DNA of 10,915 nt, taken from contig CAYFSC010000104.1 in the NCBI GenBank assembly GCA_964345695.1, positions 1 to 10,915 on the forward strand. Direction: 5' to 3'. Each line of letters starts with the position of its first letter. Position 1 is the first letter of the stretch. The translations under genes and the position numbers were made by a program. Shown here in pieces: positions 1 through 6,433 of the stretch. The notes under the pieces were generated by a model, which did not search any database, had not been told where the DNA came from, and was given only the letters and a program-made list of their open reading frames with translations. Origin of the DNA: CAYFSC01 sp964345695 (GTDB lineage: Bacteria; Bacteroidota; Rhodothermia; Rhodothermales; Salinibacteraceae).

Positions 1-549
1 GCCTTCGACGGCGCGGTCGACGGGCGCGACGTGCTCCTCACCTGGCAGACCGCCTCGGAGACCAACAATGCCGGCTTCGCGGTGCAGATGCAGAGGCCTG
101 AACCCGGCGATCCGTGGAAACCCCTCGGCTTCGTCGAAGGGGCCGGCACGACAACGGAGGCGCAGTCGTACCGTTACCGGGTGCCGAACCTTGCCGCCGG
201 CACCTACGCCTTCCGGCTTCAACAGGTCGACGTGGACGGAAGCACCGAGCTTTCGCCGGTGGTGACGGTGGCAGTGGGCGTGCCCAAGGCGTTTGCCCTC
301 CACGGGGCATATCCCAACCCTGCGCGGGCGACGGCGACGATCCCGTTCGACGTGCCGCGCATGGCGCACGTCCGCATGGCGGTGTACGACGTGCTCGGAC
401 GCCGGGCGGCGCTCGTCGTCGATGCGGAGTATGCGCCGGGGCGCCACACGGCGCAACTCAACACCGGTCGCCTGTCCGGCGGGGTGTACTTCTACCGCAT
501 CCGCATGGGCGACTTCCAGGCGACGCGAAAGCTGGTCGTCGTGCCGTGA
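1..549 (+). CDS. Secreted protein with T9SS type A C-terminal sorting domain (5' partial)
   Basis: The reading frame is open from base 1 and ends in TGA at 547-549, so the true start lies outside the window and only about 182 C-terminal residues are visible. Visible residues 11-90 look like a fibronectin-type III or similar beta-sandwich domain, with the motif LTWQTASETNNAGF that commonly precedes sorting domains in these bacteria. The last ~85 residues form a typical Por/T9SS type A sorting domain: a YPNPA motif, a beta-rich middle with VYDVLGRR, then SGGVYFYRI and a terminal strand ending KLVVVP. In characterised members this domain directs passage through the Type IX secretion system across the outer membrane and is removed on export. 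The visible part carries no enzymatic domain, so the effector function is unknown. The sorting-domain call is strong. Confidence 0.9.
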   Translation, partial: AFDGAVDGRDVLLTWQTASETNNAGFAVQMQRPEPGDPWKPLGFVEGAGTTTEAQSYRYRVPNLAAGTYAFRLQQVDVDGSTELSPVVTVAVGVPKAFALHGAYPNPARATATIPFDVPRMAHVRMAVYDVLGRRAALVVDAEYAPGRHTAQLNTGRLSGGVYFYRIRMGDFQATRKLVVVP

Positions 550-820
550 GACCGCGCGCACCGGGCGACAACCGTCGATGAGGAGCGGAGAAGCCCAGTG
601 CCTTGGCTCCAGCACGAGAATTGGGAAGGAACCGTCGAGCCGAGCGATCGCTCTCGGAAGGAGCCGATGATCCTGAGGTAATGCACCGTGACCGCGTTCA
701 ACGCTGAATGGTCTCACGGTAAAGGGGAGCGCGCGGACGCCGGACTCCGTGCATGAAACGCGGGAGGCCGTCCCACGACTCATCAACCGATGCTTCTGAG
801 CTTTCATCCGAATCAACGCC

Positions 821-1804
821 ATGACGCTTCGCGACGCTGTTCGTCCGATTCTTCTCTGTGTCCTCCTCGCAGTCGTGGGCGCATTCGATGAACCGGCTGC
901 CGACGGCGGAACGGTGCTCGTCGCGGACAAGTCCGACGACGTGGTGTTTTTCGTCGACGCCCAGACCTACGCCGTCGAGGACACGGTGGCAGTGGGGCGC
1001 GGACCGCACGAGGTGGCAGCGCATCGGGACCTCGGGCGGGCATACGTGGCCAATTATGAAGGGGAGGGCACGCTCTCGATCCTCGACCTCGACACGCGCA
1101 CCGAAGTGGAGCGGATGGATCTCTCCCCGTATAGCCGTCCGCACGGCATCACGGTGCACCCCGACGGGGCGTCGGTGTACGTCACCGTCGAAGCCAACCA
1201 GGCGGTGATCGAGGTGGACGCGGAAACCGGAGCGGTACGGCGCACACTGAAGACAGGGCAGGAGGGCACGCACATGCTCGCGCTGTCTCCGGACAGCAGG
1301 CGGCTCTACACGACGAACCTCGGCAGCGGCACAGCCAGTGTGCTTGATCTCCGCGACGGATCCGTCGTGCGACATCTACAGACGGGAGAGGGCACGGAAG
1401 GGATCGCCCTCACGCCGGACGGCGAGGAGCTGTGGGTGTCGAACCGGGCAGAGGATACCGTGACGATCATTGACACCGAGACGCTGGAAACGCTTGACAC
1501 CATTGGGGTGTCGGGCTTTCCGCTGCGCGTCTACATGACGCCGGACGGTACGCAGGCGCTTGTGTCGTGCGCTCGGGTCGGCGAGGTGGCCTTCGTGGAT
1601 GTGGAGCGGCGAACCGTGGTCAAGCGCGTCGCTACGGGCAACGCGCCGGTGGGGGTGCAGATCACGCCGGATGATCGGCGGGCCTTCGTGGGCAACATGC
1701 GCGGGGGAACGGTGACGGTGCTCGATCTGGAAGAGCAGTCCGTCGCCCGTCAGATCGACCTCGGCAGCGGTCCTGACGGTATGGCGTTCGTGCCCGCTGG
1801 ATGA
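821..1804 (+). CDS. Exported YVTN-family beta-propeller protein
   Basis: The product has 327 residues. The N-terminus (MTLRDAV, then a hydrophobic stretch to about residue 22) looks like a signal peptide, so the mature protein is probably periplasmic or secreted. From about residue 30 to the end there are seven repeats of ~40 residues. Each has a strand of the VYV/LYT/LWVSN type, a 'TV.VID..T' strand, and a turn of the 'GP.GI..TPDG' type (for example TPDGEELWVSN and TPDDRRAFVGN). Seven repeats match a complete closed propeller of the YVTN/surface-layer type. Family members bind ligands or proteins, or serve as accessory proteins in redox and envelope systems; nothing here fixes a specific ligand. 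No catalytic motif or CxxCH haem site is visible. ATG 821 is the only start that keeps the signal peptide. It has no Shine-Dalgarno sequence, and a 23-codon micro-ORF overlaps it by ATGA. Confidence 0.85.
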   Translation: MTLRDAVRPILLCVLLAVVGAFDEPAADGGTVLVADKSDDVVFFVDAQTYAVEDTVAVGRGPHEVAAHRDLGRAYVANYEGEGTLSILDLDTRTEVERMDLSPYSRPHGITVHPDGASVYVTVEANQAVIEVDAETGAVRRTLKTGQEGTHMLALSPDSRRLYTTNLGSGTASVLDLRDGSVVRHLQTGEGTEGIALTPDGEELWVSNRAEDTVTIIDTETLETLDTIGVSGFPLRVYMTPDGTQALVSCARVGEVAFVDVERRTVVKRVATGNAPVGVQITPDDRRAFVGNMRGGTVTVLDLEEQSVARQIDLGSGPDGMAFVPAG

Positions 1805-1806
1805 CG

Positions 1807-1829
1807 TCAAATCCGGGGTATGGATTTGA
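1807..1829 (+). terminator. Hairpin just after the beta-propeller gene (possible terminator)
   Basis: A perfect 8-bp inverted repeat, TCAAATCC (1807-1814) and GGATTTGA (1822-1829), encloses a 7-nt loop. It begins two bases after the stop codon of the beta-propeller gene. A T-run does not follow (GTGTGTAGG instead), so intrinsic termination is uncertain; the hairpin could equally protect the mRNA 3' end. Confidence 0.4.
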
Positions 1830-2026
1830 GTGTGTAGGTGTGGAGGTATGGATGTGTGTGGATGGACTTTTCACCTACAGGATCTCACGCTCAATCCGCT
1901 TGCGCGATTTACTTTGTCCACACCAGAGGCATGACCCTTCGAGCCCTCGGCCTTGTGCGGGGGGGGATGGTTGGACGAATGGACGCACAAACCACATCAT
2001 CCATCCATCTCTACATCCCTTCACCC
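1828..2026. repeat. Low-complexity spacer with GTG/GATGG tracts in opposite orientations
   Basis: This non-coding spacer between convergent genes begins with a GT/GGA-rich tract (about 1828-1865: GTGTAGG, TGTGGAGG, TATGGATG, TGTGGATGG). It ends with a C/A/T-rich tract (about 1995-2026: CCATCCATC, TACATCCC, TTCACCCC) that reads as a similar sequence on the other strand, so the tracts form a loose inverted repeat around the spacer. Between them lie a run of eight G at about 1961-1968 and a 7-bp inverted repeat, TTGTGCG and CGCACAA, separated by about 24 nt. No convincing ORF is present. It could be a decayed repeat element or a DNA/RNA structural region. Confidence 0.4.
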
Positions 2027-2056
2027 CTCAACGTAGTCTGCGGCGTTGAGACTACG
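2027..2056 (-). other. Interleaved inverted repeats at the 3' end of the response-regulator gene
   Basis: Two perfect inverted repeats overlap. CTCAACG (2027-2033) pairs with CGTTGAG (2044-2050), and CGTAGTCT (2032-2039) pairs with AGACTACG (2049-2056). They share bases, so only one stem can form fully at a time. The second stem includes the stop codon of the response-regulator gene (2052-2054). No T-run follows on the minus strand, so this is a structured 3' end rather than a textbook intrinsic terminator. Confidence 0.45.
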
Positions 2057-2819
2057 ATGCTGCGGTGCCTTCCGGCTCGTCCTGCGGGTCGGTCGCTTCG
2101 TCGGTGCGGTCGGCACCAACGAGCTTGTAGCCGATGCCGTACACGCTCTGGATGGCCCACGACGCCTCGTCCGTGCCCTCCATCACGTCCCGCAGGGCAT
2201 TGACGTGCCGGTCGATGGTGCGCGTCTCGACGGCGGACGGCAGATCCCACACGTCGCGCAGGATCTGCTCGCGTGTGGCGGTGCGGCCGCGGCGACGCAG
2301 CAGGTACTCGAGCAGCTTGTACTCCAGATCTGTGAGCTTCACGGGCTCCCCGTCGTGGGTGACGGTCTTCTCGTCGATGTCCACCTCCAGACCGCCGACA
2401 TGGAAGACGCCGTGCTCCTCGGTGGCCTCGGCCTCTCGGCGTAGCAGCGCGTCGATGCGGGCGACGAGCTCCTCCGTTTCAAAAGGCTTTGTCAGGTAGT
2501 CGTCCGCGCCCACCTGAAACCCGCGCATCCGGTGCTCGTGATCGCCGAGGCCGGTGAGCATCAGCACAGGCGTGCGCACGCCATCGGACCGCGCCTCGCG
2601 CAGGACCTGAAAGCCGTTACGATCCGGCAGTTTTGCGTCCAGGATGATGAGGTCGTAGCCCGGGAGCCGGGTCGCCTCTTCCAGGCCGCTTTCCCCGTCT
2701 TCGGCGAGCGTCACCTCGTAGCCTTCCGACTCCAGGTAGAGCATCAGGCTGGTGCTTAGTTCGTTGTCGTCCTCGACGACGAGAAGGCTCGGGGCTTGAT
2801 TGGGTGGATTCTCCGGCAT
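2052..2819 (-). CDS. OmpR/PhoB-type DNA-binding response regulator (orphan)
   Basis: The product has 255 residues. An N-terminal receiver domain spans about residues 11-125. It has the acidic pair ED-D at 16-18, the phospho-acceptor Asp61 in LIILDAKLPDRNG, the switch Thr89 in VLMLTG and the invariant Lys111 in YLTKPF. A winged-helix DNA-binding domain follows (about 137-236), with LTDLEYKLLEYLLRR, the recognition-helix region TIDRHVNALR and the C-terminal hairpin SVYGIGYKL. A tail of ~19 mostly acidic residues follows. In this family a cognate histidine kinase phosphorylates the Asp, promoting dimerisation and promoter binding. No histidine kinase is encoded in the window, so partner and regulon are unknown. 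The ATG at 2819 starts close to the first receiver strand, as expected; no Shine-Dalgarno sequence precedes it. The 203-nt spacer to rtcB upstream suggests its own promoter. Confidence 0.92.
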   Translation of the reverse strand: MPENPPNQAPSLLVVEDDNELSTSLMLYLESEGYEVTLAEDGESGLEEATRLPGYDLIILDAKLPDRNGFQVLREARSDGVRTPVLMLTGLGDHEHRMRGFQVGADDYLTKPFETEELVARIDALLRREAEATEEHGVFHVGGLEVDIDEKTVTHDGEPVKLTDLEYKLLEYLLRRRGRTATREQILRDVWDLPSAVETRTIDRHVNALRDVMEGTDEASWAIQSVYGIGYKLVGADRTDEATDPQDEPEGTAAS

Positions 2820-3022
2820 GGTCAGTCGCGTGTCGTGGAGAGAGTGCGAGCCGTCGCAGCGGTCCGCGTCGATGCAACAAAGGCATCGGCGCGAATCGGT
2901 CTACCAACGGCAACTGAGAAGGGAGGTCCCCGAAGCAGGCTCCGGGGCTGTAAAGGTTCTGGAACATCCCACAGAGGCAGCGCCGCAAGGTTGCGGAGTG
3001 GAGACGCCGGGCGTTCCCGCCA

Positions 3023-4465
3023 TTATCCGTGGACGACGGCGAGCGGGGTGAGCCGTGCCACCTTGCTGGCGATCTCGGCGCCAGCGATGGTCTCGACCAC
3101 GGCGCCGATGTTCTCCTTGATCTGGACGCCGCCGGTCGAGGTCGTGCCGCCGTCGCCCGAGCGGACGTGCACGTCCTGGTTCTCCAGTTCGTCATCGAGC
3201 GCCACTTTGGTATCGTGGTGGTTCGCTTCGTGCCGGCTCATCGTGCGTCCGGCCCCGTGGCACGCCGATCCGAAGCTCTTCTGCATGCTCTCGCGCTGGG
3301 CCAGCATCACCCAGGAGGTTTCGCCCATGCTGCCGGGCACGAGTACCGGCTGACCGAAAGCACGATACGGCAACGAGATGCCGGGTGTGCCAGGGCCGAA
3401 GGCACGTGCCGCGCCTTTCCGATGCACGTAGCAGCGCATGTGCTTGCCGTCCACTTCGTGCATCTCCACCTGCCCAAGATTGTGCGCCACGTCGTACACC
3501 GTCTTCAGGCGACTTCCCGCGTCGCCCAGCACGTCGTCAAACACCTCGCGCACGCGATGGGCCAGTACCTGCCGGTTGGCGTAGGCGTAGTTGGCGGCGG
3601 CGCGCATGGCGCCCATGTAGTCCTCGGCGTCGGACGATTCGAGCGGCAGACACGCCAGGTTTGGACTCGGCGGAGCCATGTCGTGAGACGCAGCGGCCTG
3701 CTGGAAGCGCTCGATGTAGTCGGTGCACACCTGCCGTCCGTAGCCGCGCGAGCCGCAGTGGATCTGGGCGATAATGGTGTCGGACCGCAGGCCCATCTTG
3801 ATGGCCGCTGCCCGGTTGAAGACCTCCTCGACCACGCCGATCTCAATGAAGTGCTCGCCGCCACCGAGCGTACCGAGCTGCTGGGCTCCGAGTGCGCGCG
3901 CAGCGTCGCTCACCTTCGACGGGTTGGCCTCGTTGAGGCGCCCCCCCTCTTCGGCGCGAACCAGGTCGTCCTGCTGCGCCATGTCCTTGCGGAGGGCCCA
4001 CTGGGCGCCGGACTGCGCGACGTGGTCGACCTCACTCTGCGTCAGATTCAGCGGCCCCTCGGCGTCACCGCCGCAGGGGATGCGGCGGTGCAGTGCGTCG
4101 GCGAGCTCGTCGCCCACGTCCTCGATCTCGGAACGCTTGATGTTGGAGCCCAGAAGCCGCACGCCGGCGTTGATATCGTGCCCGATGGCCCCCGGCGCAA
4201 TGCTTCCGACCGGCCACTTCGACGCGGCCACAATGCCAACCGGAGCGCCCTGGCCGCTGTACACGTCGGGCATCACCACCAAGAAGCCCACCAAGCCGGG
4301 CAGCATGGCCGTCTGGATGGCTTGCTCGATGGCGTCCCCCGTGATAATGTCGCCGATCAAGGCCTCGGTCGCGAGGATGCGCACAGGAACACGCATGCCA
4401 TCTCGGAAAGACTCTGGGATTTCCCACGTAAAGTCGTCCGTCCGCGTCAAGTCTGTCCGATCCAT
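3023..4465 (-). CDS. Divergent RtcB-family RNA ligase homologue
   Basis: The product has 480 residues from ATG 4465; a GTG at 4486 would add seven. The length and motif order match RtcB, the GTP- and Mn-dependent ligase that joins 3'-phosphate or cyclic-phosphate RNA ends to 5'-OH ends in tRNA splicing and RNA repair. Numbered from GTG 4486, conserved elements are Asp104 in GHDIN, His212 in GGGEHF, His243 in IHCGSRG, His335-Asn336 (AHN), HRKGAARA at 355-362 and HGAGRTMSR at 410-418, which holds the guanylylated His410. Several usually invariant positions differ: DINCG is DINAG (Ala107), G.GNHF is GGGEHF (Glu211), the PDVH.G loop is PDVYSG and GLGHQ is GYGRQ. The canonical Cys bridges the two metals in characterised enzymes, so ligase activity cannot be assumed. 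No archease or RNA cyclase (rtcA) is nearby. The reading frame is intact, arguing against a pseudogene. I leave the gene symbol blank because of the active-site changes. Confidence 0.9.
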   Translation of the reverse strand: MDRTDLTRTDDFTWEIPESFRDGMRVPVRILATEALIGDIITGDAIEQAIQTAMLPGLVGFLVVMPDVYSGQGAPVGIVAASKWPVGSIAPGAIGHDINAGVRLLGSNIKRSEIEDVGDELADALHRRIPCGGDAEGPLNLTQSEVDHVAQSGAQWALRKDMAQQDDLVRAEEGGRLNEANPSKVSDAARALGAQQLGTLGGGEHFIEIGVVEEVFNRAAAIKMGLRSDTIIAQIHCGSRGYGRQVCTDYIERFQQAAASHDMAPPSPNLACLPLESSDAEDYMGAMRAAANYAYANRQVLAHRVREVFDDVLGDAGSRLKTVYDVAHNLGQVEMHEVDGKHMRCYVHRKGAARAFGPGTPGISLPYRAFGQPVLVPGSMGETSWVMLAQRESMQKSFGSACHGAGRTMSRHEANHHDTKVALDDELENQDVHVRSGDGGTTSTGGVQIKENIGAVVETIAGAEIASKVARLTPLAVVHG

Positions 4466-4484
4466 ACGCTTATCGCTCACGCGC

Positions 4485-4527
4485 ACGTTCGAGAGCCGAG
4501 GGCAGGCACACAGGTCTCTCGAAACGT
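4485..4527. promoter_or_regulatory. Imperfect inverted repeat in the rtcB-homologue/zapE divergent region
   Basis: ACGTTCGAGAGCC (4485-4497) and GGTCTCTCGAAACGT (4513-4527) are reverse complements apart from two single-base insertions in the right arm, with a 15-nt spacer. The element lies about 20 nt upstream of the ATG of the RtcB homologue, in the 188-nt spacer between two divergent genes. It could be an operator for a dimeric regulator or a hairpin in the leader mRNA. I identify no confident -35/-10 boxes here. Confidence 0.4.
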
Positions 4528-4621
4528 ACCGTTTGCCAGTTTTTGAGGAGAAGATTCGTTAGCGTTGAATCCGGGTGGCAATTTCAGTGTTCCACCCACC
4601 GCCATCTTGCACCGCCCGAAC

Positions 4622-4640
4622 GCCGCCTGCCGGAGGCGGC
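4622..4640. other. Perfect GC-rich stem-loop in the leader of the AFG1/ZapE gene
   Basis: GCCGCCT (4622-4628) and AGGCGGC (4634-4640) form a perfect 7-bp stem around the 5-nt loop GCCGG. It ends 34 nt before the chosen ATG of the ATPase gene. It resembles REP-type palindromic units in shape, but only one copy is in this window. Confidence 0.4.
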
Positions 4641-4674
4641 AACGCGCTCGTTTTCACGCATCATTTCTGTTTGG

Positions 4675-5682
4675 ATGACGCCGCCCTCTCGCTTCGACGA
4701 CGCGACGTTTGCCACATACCGGCCCAAGACCCCGAGCCAAACCGCAGCGCTCGACGCCGCCCAGGCCTTCGTAGAGCAGATGAAGGCGCCTGCCACGCTG
4801 TCGGACCGGATTCGCCAGTGGGTTGGCGCCGGCGCGCCCGACGCGCCCCAGGGCGTGTACTTCGTCGGTCCGGTGGGAACGGGCAAGACGCACCTGCTGG
4901 CGGCCATCTACCATGCCCTCACGCCGGCGGTACCGTGCGCCTTTCTCCACTCCAGCACGCTGTTTCGCCAGACGACCGCGCCCACCGACTACGGCACCGC
5001 GCTGGCCGACCGGGCCGACGTGTGCTGCCTCGACGAGGTGGAGATCGACGACCCGGCCAACGAGGCGCGCCTCGTGCAAACGCTGCAGGTGCTGGAAGCG
5101 CGCGGCGTGCATCTGGCGGCGACGAGCAACGTGGAGCCCGAGCGGTTCCTGTCCAACCAGTTCGGTCCCGACCGCTTTCAGCGCTTCCTGCACACCGAGT
5201 TCCGGGCGCGCTACCGGATTGTCGTCGTGGAGGGGGAGGACCACCGGCGCACCGCCGCGCTGGATCGGCCCGGACACGGATGGATTGGGCCGCCCGCCGC
5301 AACTCGGCCTGCCATGCAGGCGGCGTACCAGGCCGCCGAAGGACCCACCCGCTGGCTGTCGTTCGCCGCGCTGCGAGAGGCCACCACGACCACGGCCCAC
5401 CCGCGGCTCATCGACCGGCTCACAGTGCACGACCATCTTTTCATCGAGGACATTGCGGTCTGCGACACCGACGATGCGCTTCGGCTCCTTCGCGTGATCG
5501 ACACGCTGTATCTGGAACCGGACGCGCCGGCGCTCTTCTTCACCGCCGAGCGTCCACCAGAGGCGTGGTTCGCGCCGTCGGCACACCGCGGGGTGGCCCA
5601 GGCCATCGCCGAGAAGTTCACGCGCACGGTGTCCCGGTTGCGAGCCCTGTGCGAAATTGAGGTCGCGAGTCCGGCGTCCTGA
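4675..5682 (+). CDS. AFG1/ZapE-family P-loop ATPase
   Basis: The product has 335 residues from ATG 4675. The frame is open from 4543, but the extra 44 residues do not look conserved, and the leader there holds a strong hairpin, so I use the internal ATG. Walker A is GPVGTGKTH (about residues 65-73), Walker B is CCLDEVEI (117-124) and sensor 1 is LAATSN (147-152). The arginine-rich RFQRFLHTEFRARYRIV segment after it is typical of AFG1-like proteins. The C-terminal half (WLSFAAL..., then LIDTLY-type and SRLRAL segments) also follows the family pattern. In E. coli ZapE is an ATPase that acts at the division site and affects Z-ring stability; mitochondrial AFG1 takes part in protein quality control. 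The role here is inferred from family only. It is divergent from the rtcB homologue and converges on the doxX-like gene, which ends 25 nt away. Confidence 0.85.
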   Translation: MTPPSRFDDATFATYRPKTPSQTAALDAAQAFVEQMKAPATLSDRIRQWVGAGAPDAPQGVYFVGPVGTGKTHLLAAIYHALTPAVPCAFLHSSTLFRQTTAPTDYGTALADRADVCCLDEVEIDDPANEARLVQTLQVLEARGVHLAATSNVEPERFLSNQFGPDRFQRFLHTEFRARYRIVVVEGEDHRRTAALDRPGHGWIGPPAATRPAMQAAYQAAEGPTRWLSFAALREATTTTAHPRLIDRLTVHDHLFIEDIAVCDTDDALRLLRVIDTLYLEPDAPALFFTAERPPEAWFAPSAHRGVAQAIAEKFTRTVSRLRALCEIEVASPAS

Positions 5683-5697
5683 CGACTCGGGGCGCGG

Positions 5698-5709
5698 GAG
5701 GGATCCCTC
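5698..5709. other. 12-bp perfect palindrome between convergent genes
   Basis: GAGGGATCCCTC reads identically on both strands. It fills half of the 25-nt gap between the ATPase stop and the DoxX-like stop and overlaps the latter. A second short inverted repeat, CGACC and GGTCG around CTTG (5711-5724), follows inside the DoxX-like gene end. Neither is followed by a T-run, so a role in bidirectional termination is only a possibility. Confidence 0.3.
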
Positions 5710-6157
5710 ACGACCCTTGGGTCGGGACCTGCGTCTTGGATCGTCGGGCGTCGAGCGACCACGGGCCCGCGCCGAAGACGAGAACGATGAACAGCAGAAA
5801 GAGCACCAGCGCCGAGAACTCAAATGACTGGTTGGCAGACAGAAGCCCGCCCTGCCAGTGCACGAGGAAAACAGCGCCCACGAGGATCGGAAGCTGGATG
5901 AGCGCCGCGAACCGCGCAAAGAGCCCGACGATCAGCAGGGCACCTCCGACGAGATGAGCGGCCGTAACGTACATCGCGATGCCAGAGGTGGGAAGCGACA
6001 TGGCCGCTCCCTGGGTCAGTTGCTGCAGGCCGTCCTCGGCCATGAGCAGCGCCGCGCCCCGAAAGAACAGCCCGAAGCCCAGGTAGATGCGAACGATGTC
6101 GAGTACCAGCTCCTGACTGGACTCGATGCGGCGGACGTAGTTGTAGAATGAAGCCAT
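5708..6157 (-). CDS. DoxX-family integral membrane protein
   Basis: The product has 149 residues from ATG 6157. A GTG at 6190 would add 11 residues unlike the family, so I prefer the ATG. Four hydrophobic segments are visible: LVLDIVRIYLGFGLFFRG, a second around SGIAMYVTAAHLVGGALL, a third around FAALIQLPILVGAVFLV, and a fourth around FSALVLFLLFIVLVF. The last is followed by GAGPWSLD, a typical DoxX-family ending. The short Lys/Arg-containing tail should be cytoplasmic. DoxX proteins are small inner-membrane proteins; some are subunits of archaeal thiosulfate:quinone oxidoreductase, and others relate to thiol or redox homeostasis. No DoxD or oxidoreductase partner is adjacent, so the function is open. 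It lies downstream of the tRNA on the same strand but is separated from it by a strong terminator. Confidence 0.85.
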   Translation of the reverse strand: MASFYNYVRRIESSQELVLDIVRIYLGFGLFFRGAALLMAEDGLQQLTQGAAMSLPTSGIAMYVTAAHLVGGALLIVGLFARFAALIQLPILVGAVFLVHWQGGLLSANQSFEFSALVLFLLFIVLVFGAGPWSLDARRSKTQVPTQGS

Positions 6158-6278
6158 GGCGGGGTGGCTACAGAGAACAGGCGGCGGCACCGTTCAATGT
6201 CACGGTCCGACACCGAGAAGTGCAAGGGGAGAGCGTCCAACACCGGTCACAGACACGCGTCACAGACCGGCGGGCGGG

Positions 6279-6304
6279 AAAGAAAAGCCGGGTGATTCCC
6301 GGCT
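6279..6304 (-). terminator. Rho-independent terminator downstream of the tRNA
   Basis: On the minus strand a 7-bp stem, AGCCGGG and CCCGGCT, encloses the loop AATCA and is followed by TTTTCTTT. This is the best intrinsic terminator in the window. It lies about 55 nt past the tRNA 3' end and would separate tRNA transcription from the DoxX-like gene. Confidence 0.8.
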
Positions 6305-6359
6305 CCATCAAGGCCCGCCTCGCCAGCGGACCGAGACCGGTGTGCACCCCCCTCCGAGG

Positions 6360-6433
6360 TGGGCCCGGTGGGACTCGAACCCACGACCGATCGATTATGA
6401 GTCGACTGCTCTGACCGACTGAGCTACGGGCCC
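6360..6433 (-). tRNA. tRNA with CAU anticodon (elongator Met or Ile2)
   Basis: A complete 74-nt cloverleaf can be drawn on the minus strand. The acceptor stem is GGGCCCG/CGGGCCC, the D stem GCTC/GAGC with a 9-nt loop, the anticodon stem GTCGA/TCGAT with loop CTCATAA, the variable loop 5 nt, the T stem GTGGG/CCCAC with loop TTCGAGT, and the discriminator A. The anticodon is CAU. It is not an initiator tRNA: G1-C72 is paired and the three G-C pairs at the base of the anticodon stem are absent. The acceptor pairs C4-G69 and C5-G68 and the CGACTCATAATCG anticodon arm recall E. coli tRNA-Ile2, whose CAU is modified to lysidine by TilS. An elongator tRNA-Met cannot be excluded. The 3' CCA is not encoded (CCT follows), so CCA must be added after transcription. 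Confidence 0.93.

Noticed and set aside
642..653. GAGCGATCGCTC palindrome containing GCGATCGC, the HIP1 octamer of cyanobacteria
   Set aside because: I noted only this copy, so nothing suggests an iterated element, and an isolated 12-bp palindrome in GC-rich DNA is not remarkable. The rest of 550-820 shows no clear promoter or terminator.
2925..2996. Small inverted repeats downstream of the RtcB homologue (CCCCG/CGGGG and CCGCA/TGCGG)
   Set aside because: The stems are 5 bp or have mismatches and lack a T-run, so they are too weak to call as terminators. I see nothing else in the 2820-3022 spacer.
3029..4546. 505-codon open frame on the plus strand, antisense to the RtcB homologue
   Set aside because: Long antisense frames are expected opposite GC-rich genes. 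The product is low-complexity (His/Val/Ala/Arg-rich) with no recognisable domain, while the minus strand encodes clear RtcB motifs.
4654..5919. 421-codon open frame on the minus strand, opposite the ATPase gene
   Set aside because: The product is Arg/Gly/Ser-rich without motifs, and it crosses two real genes with clear family signatures.
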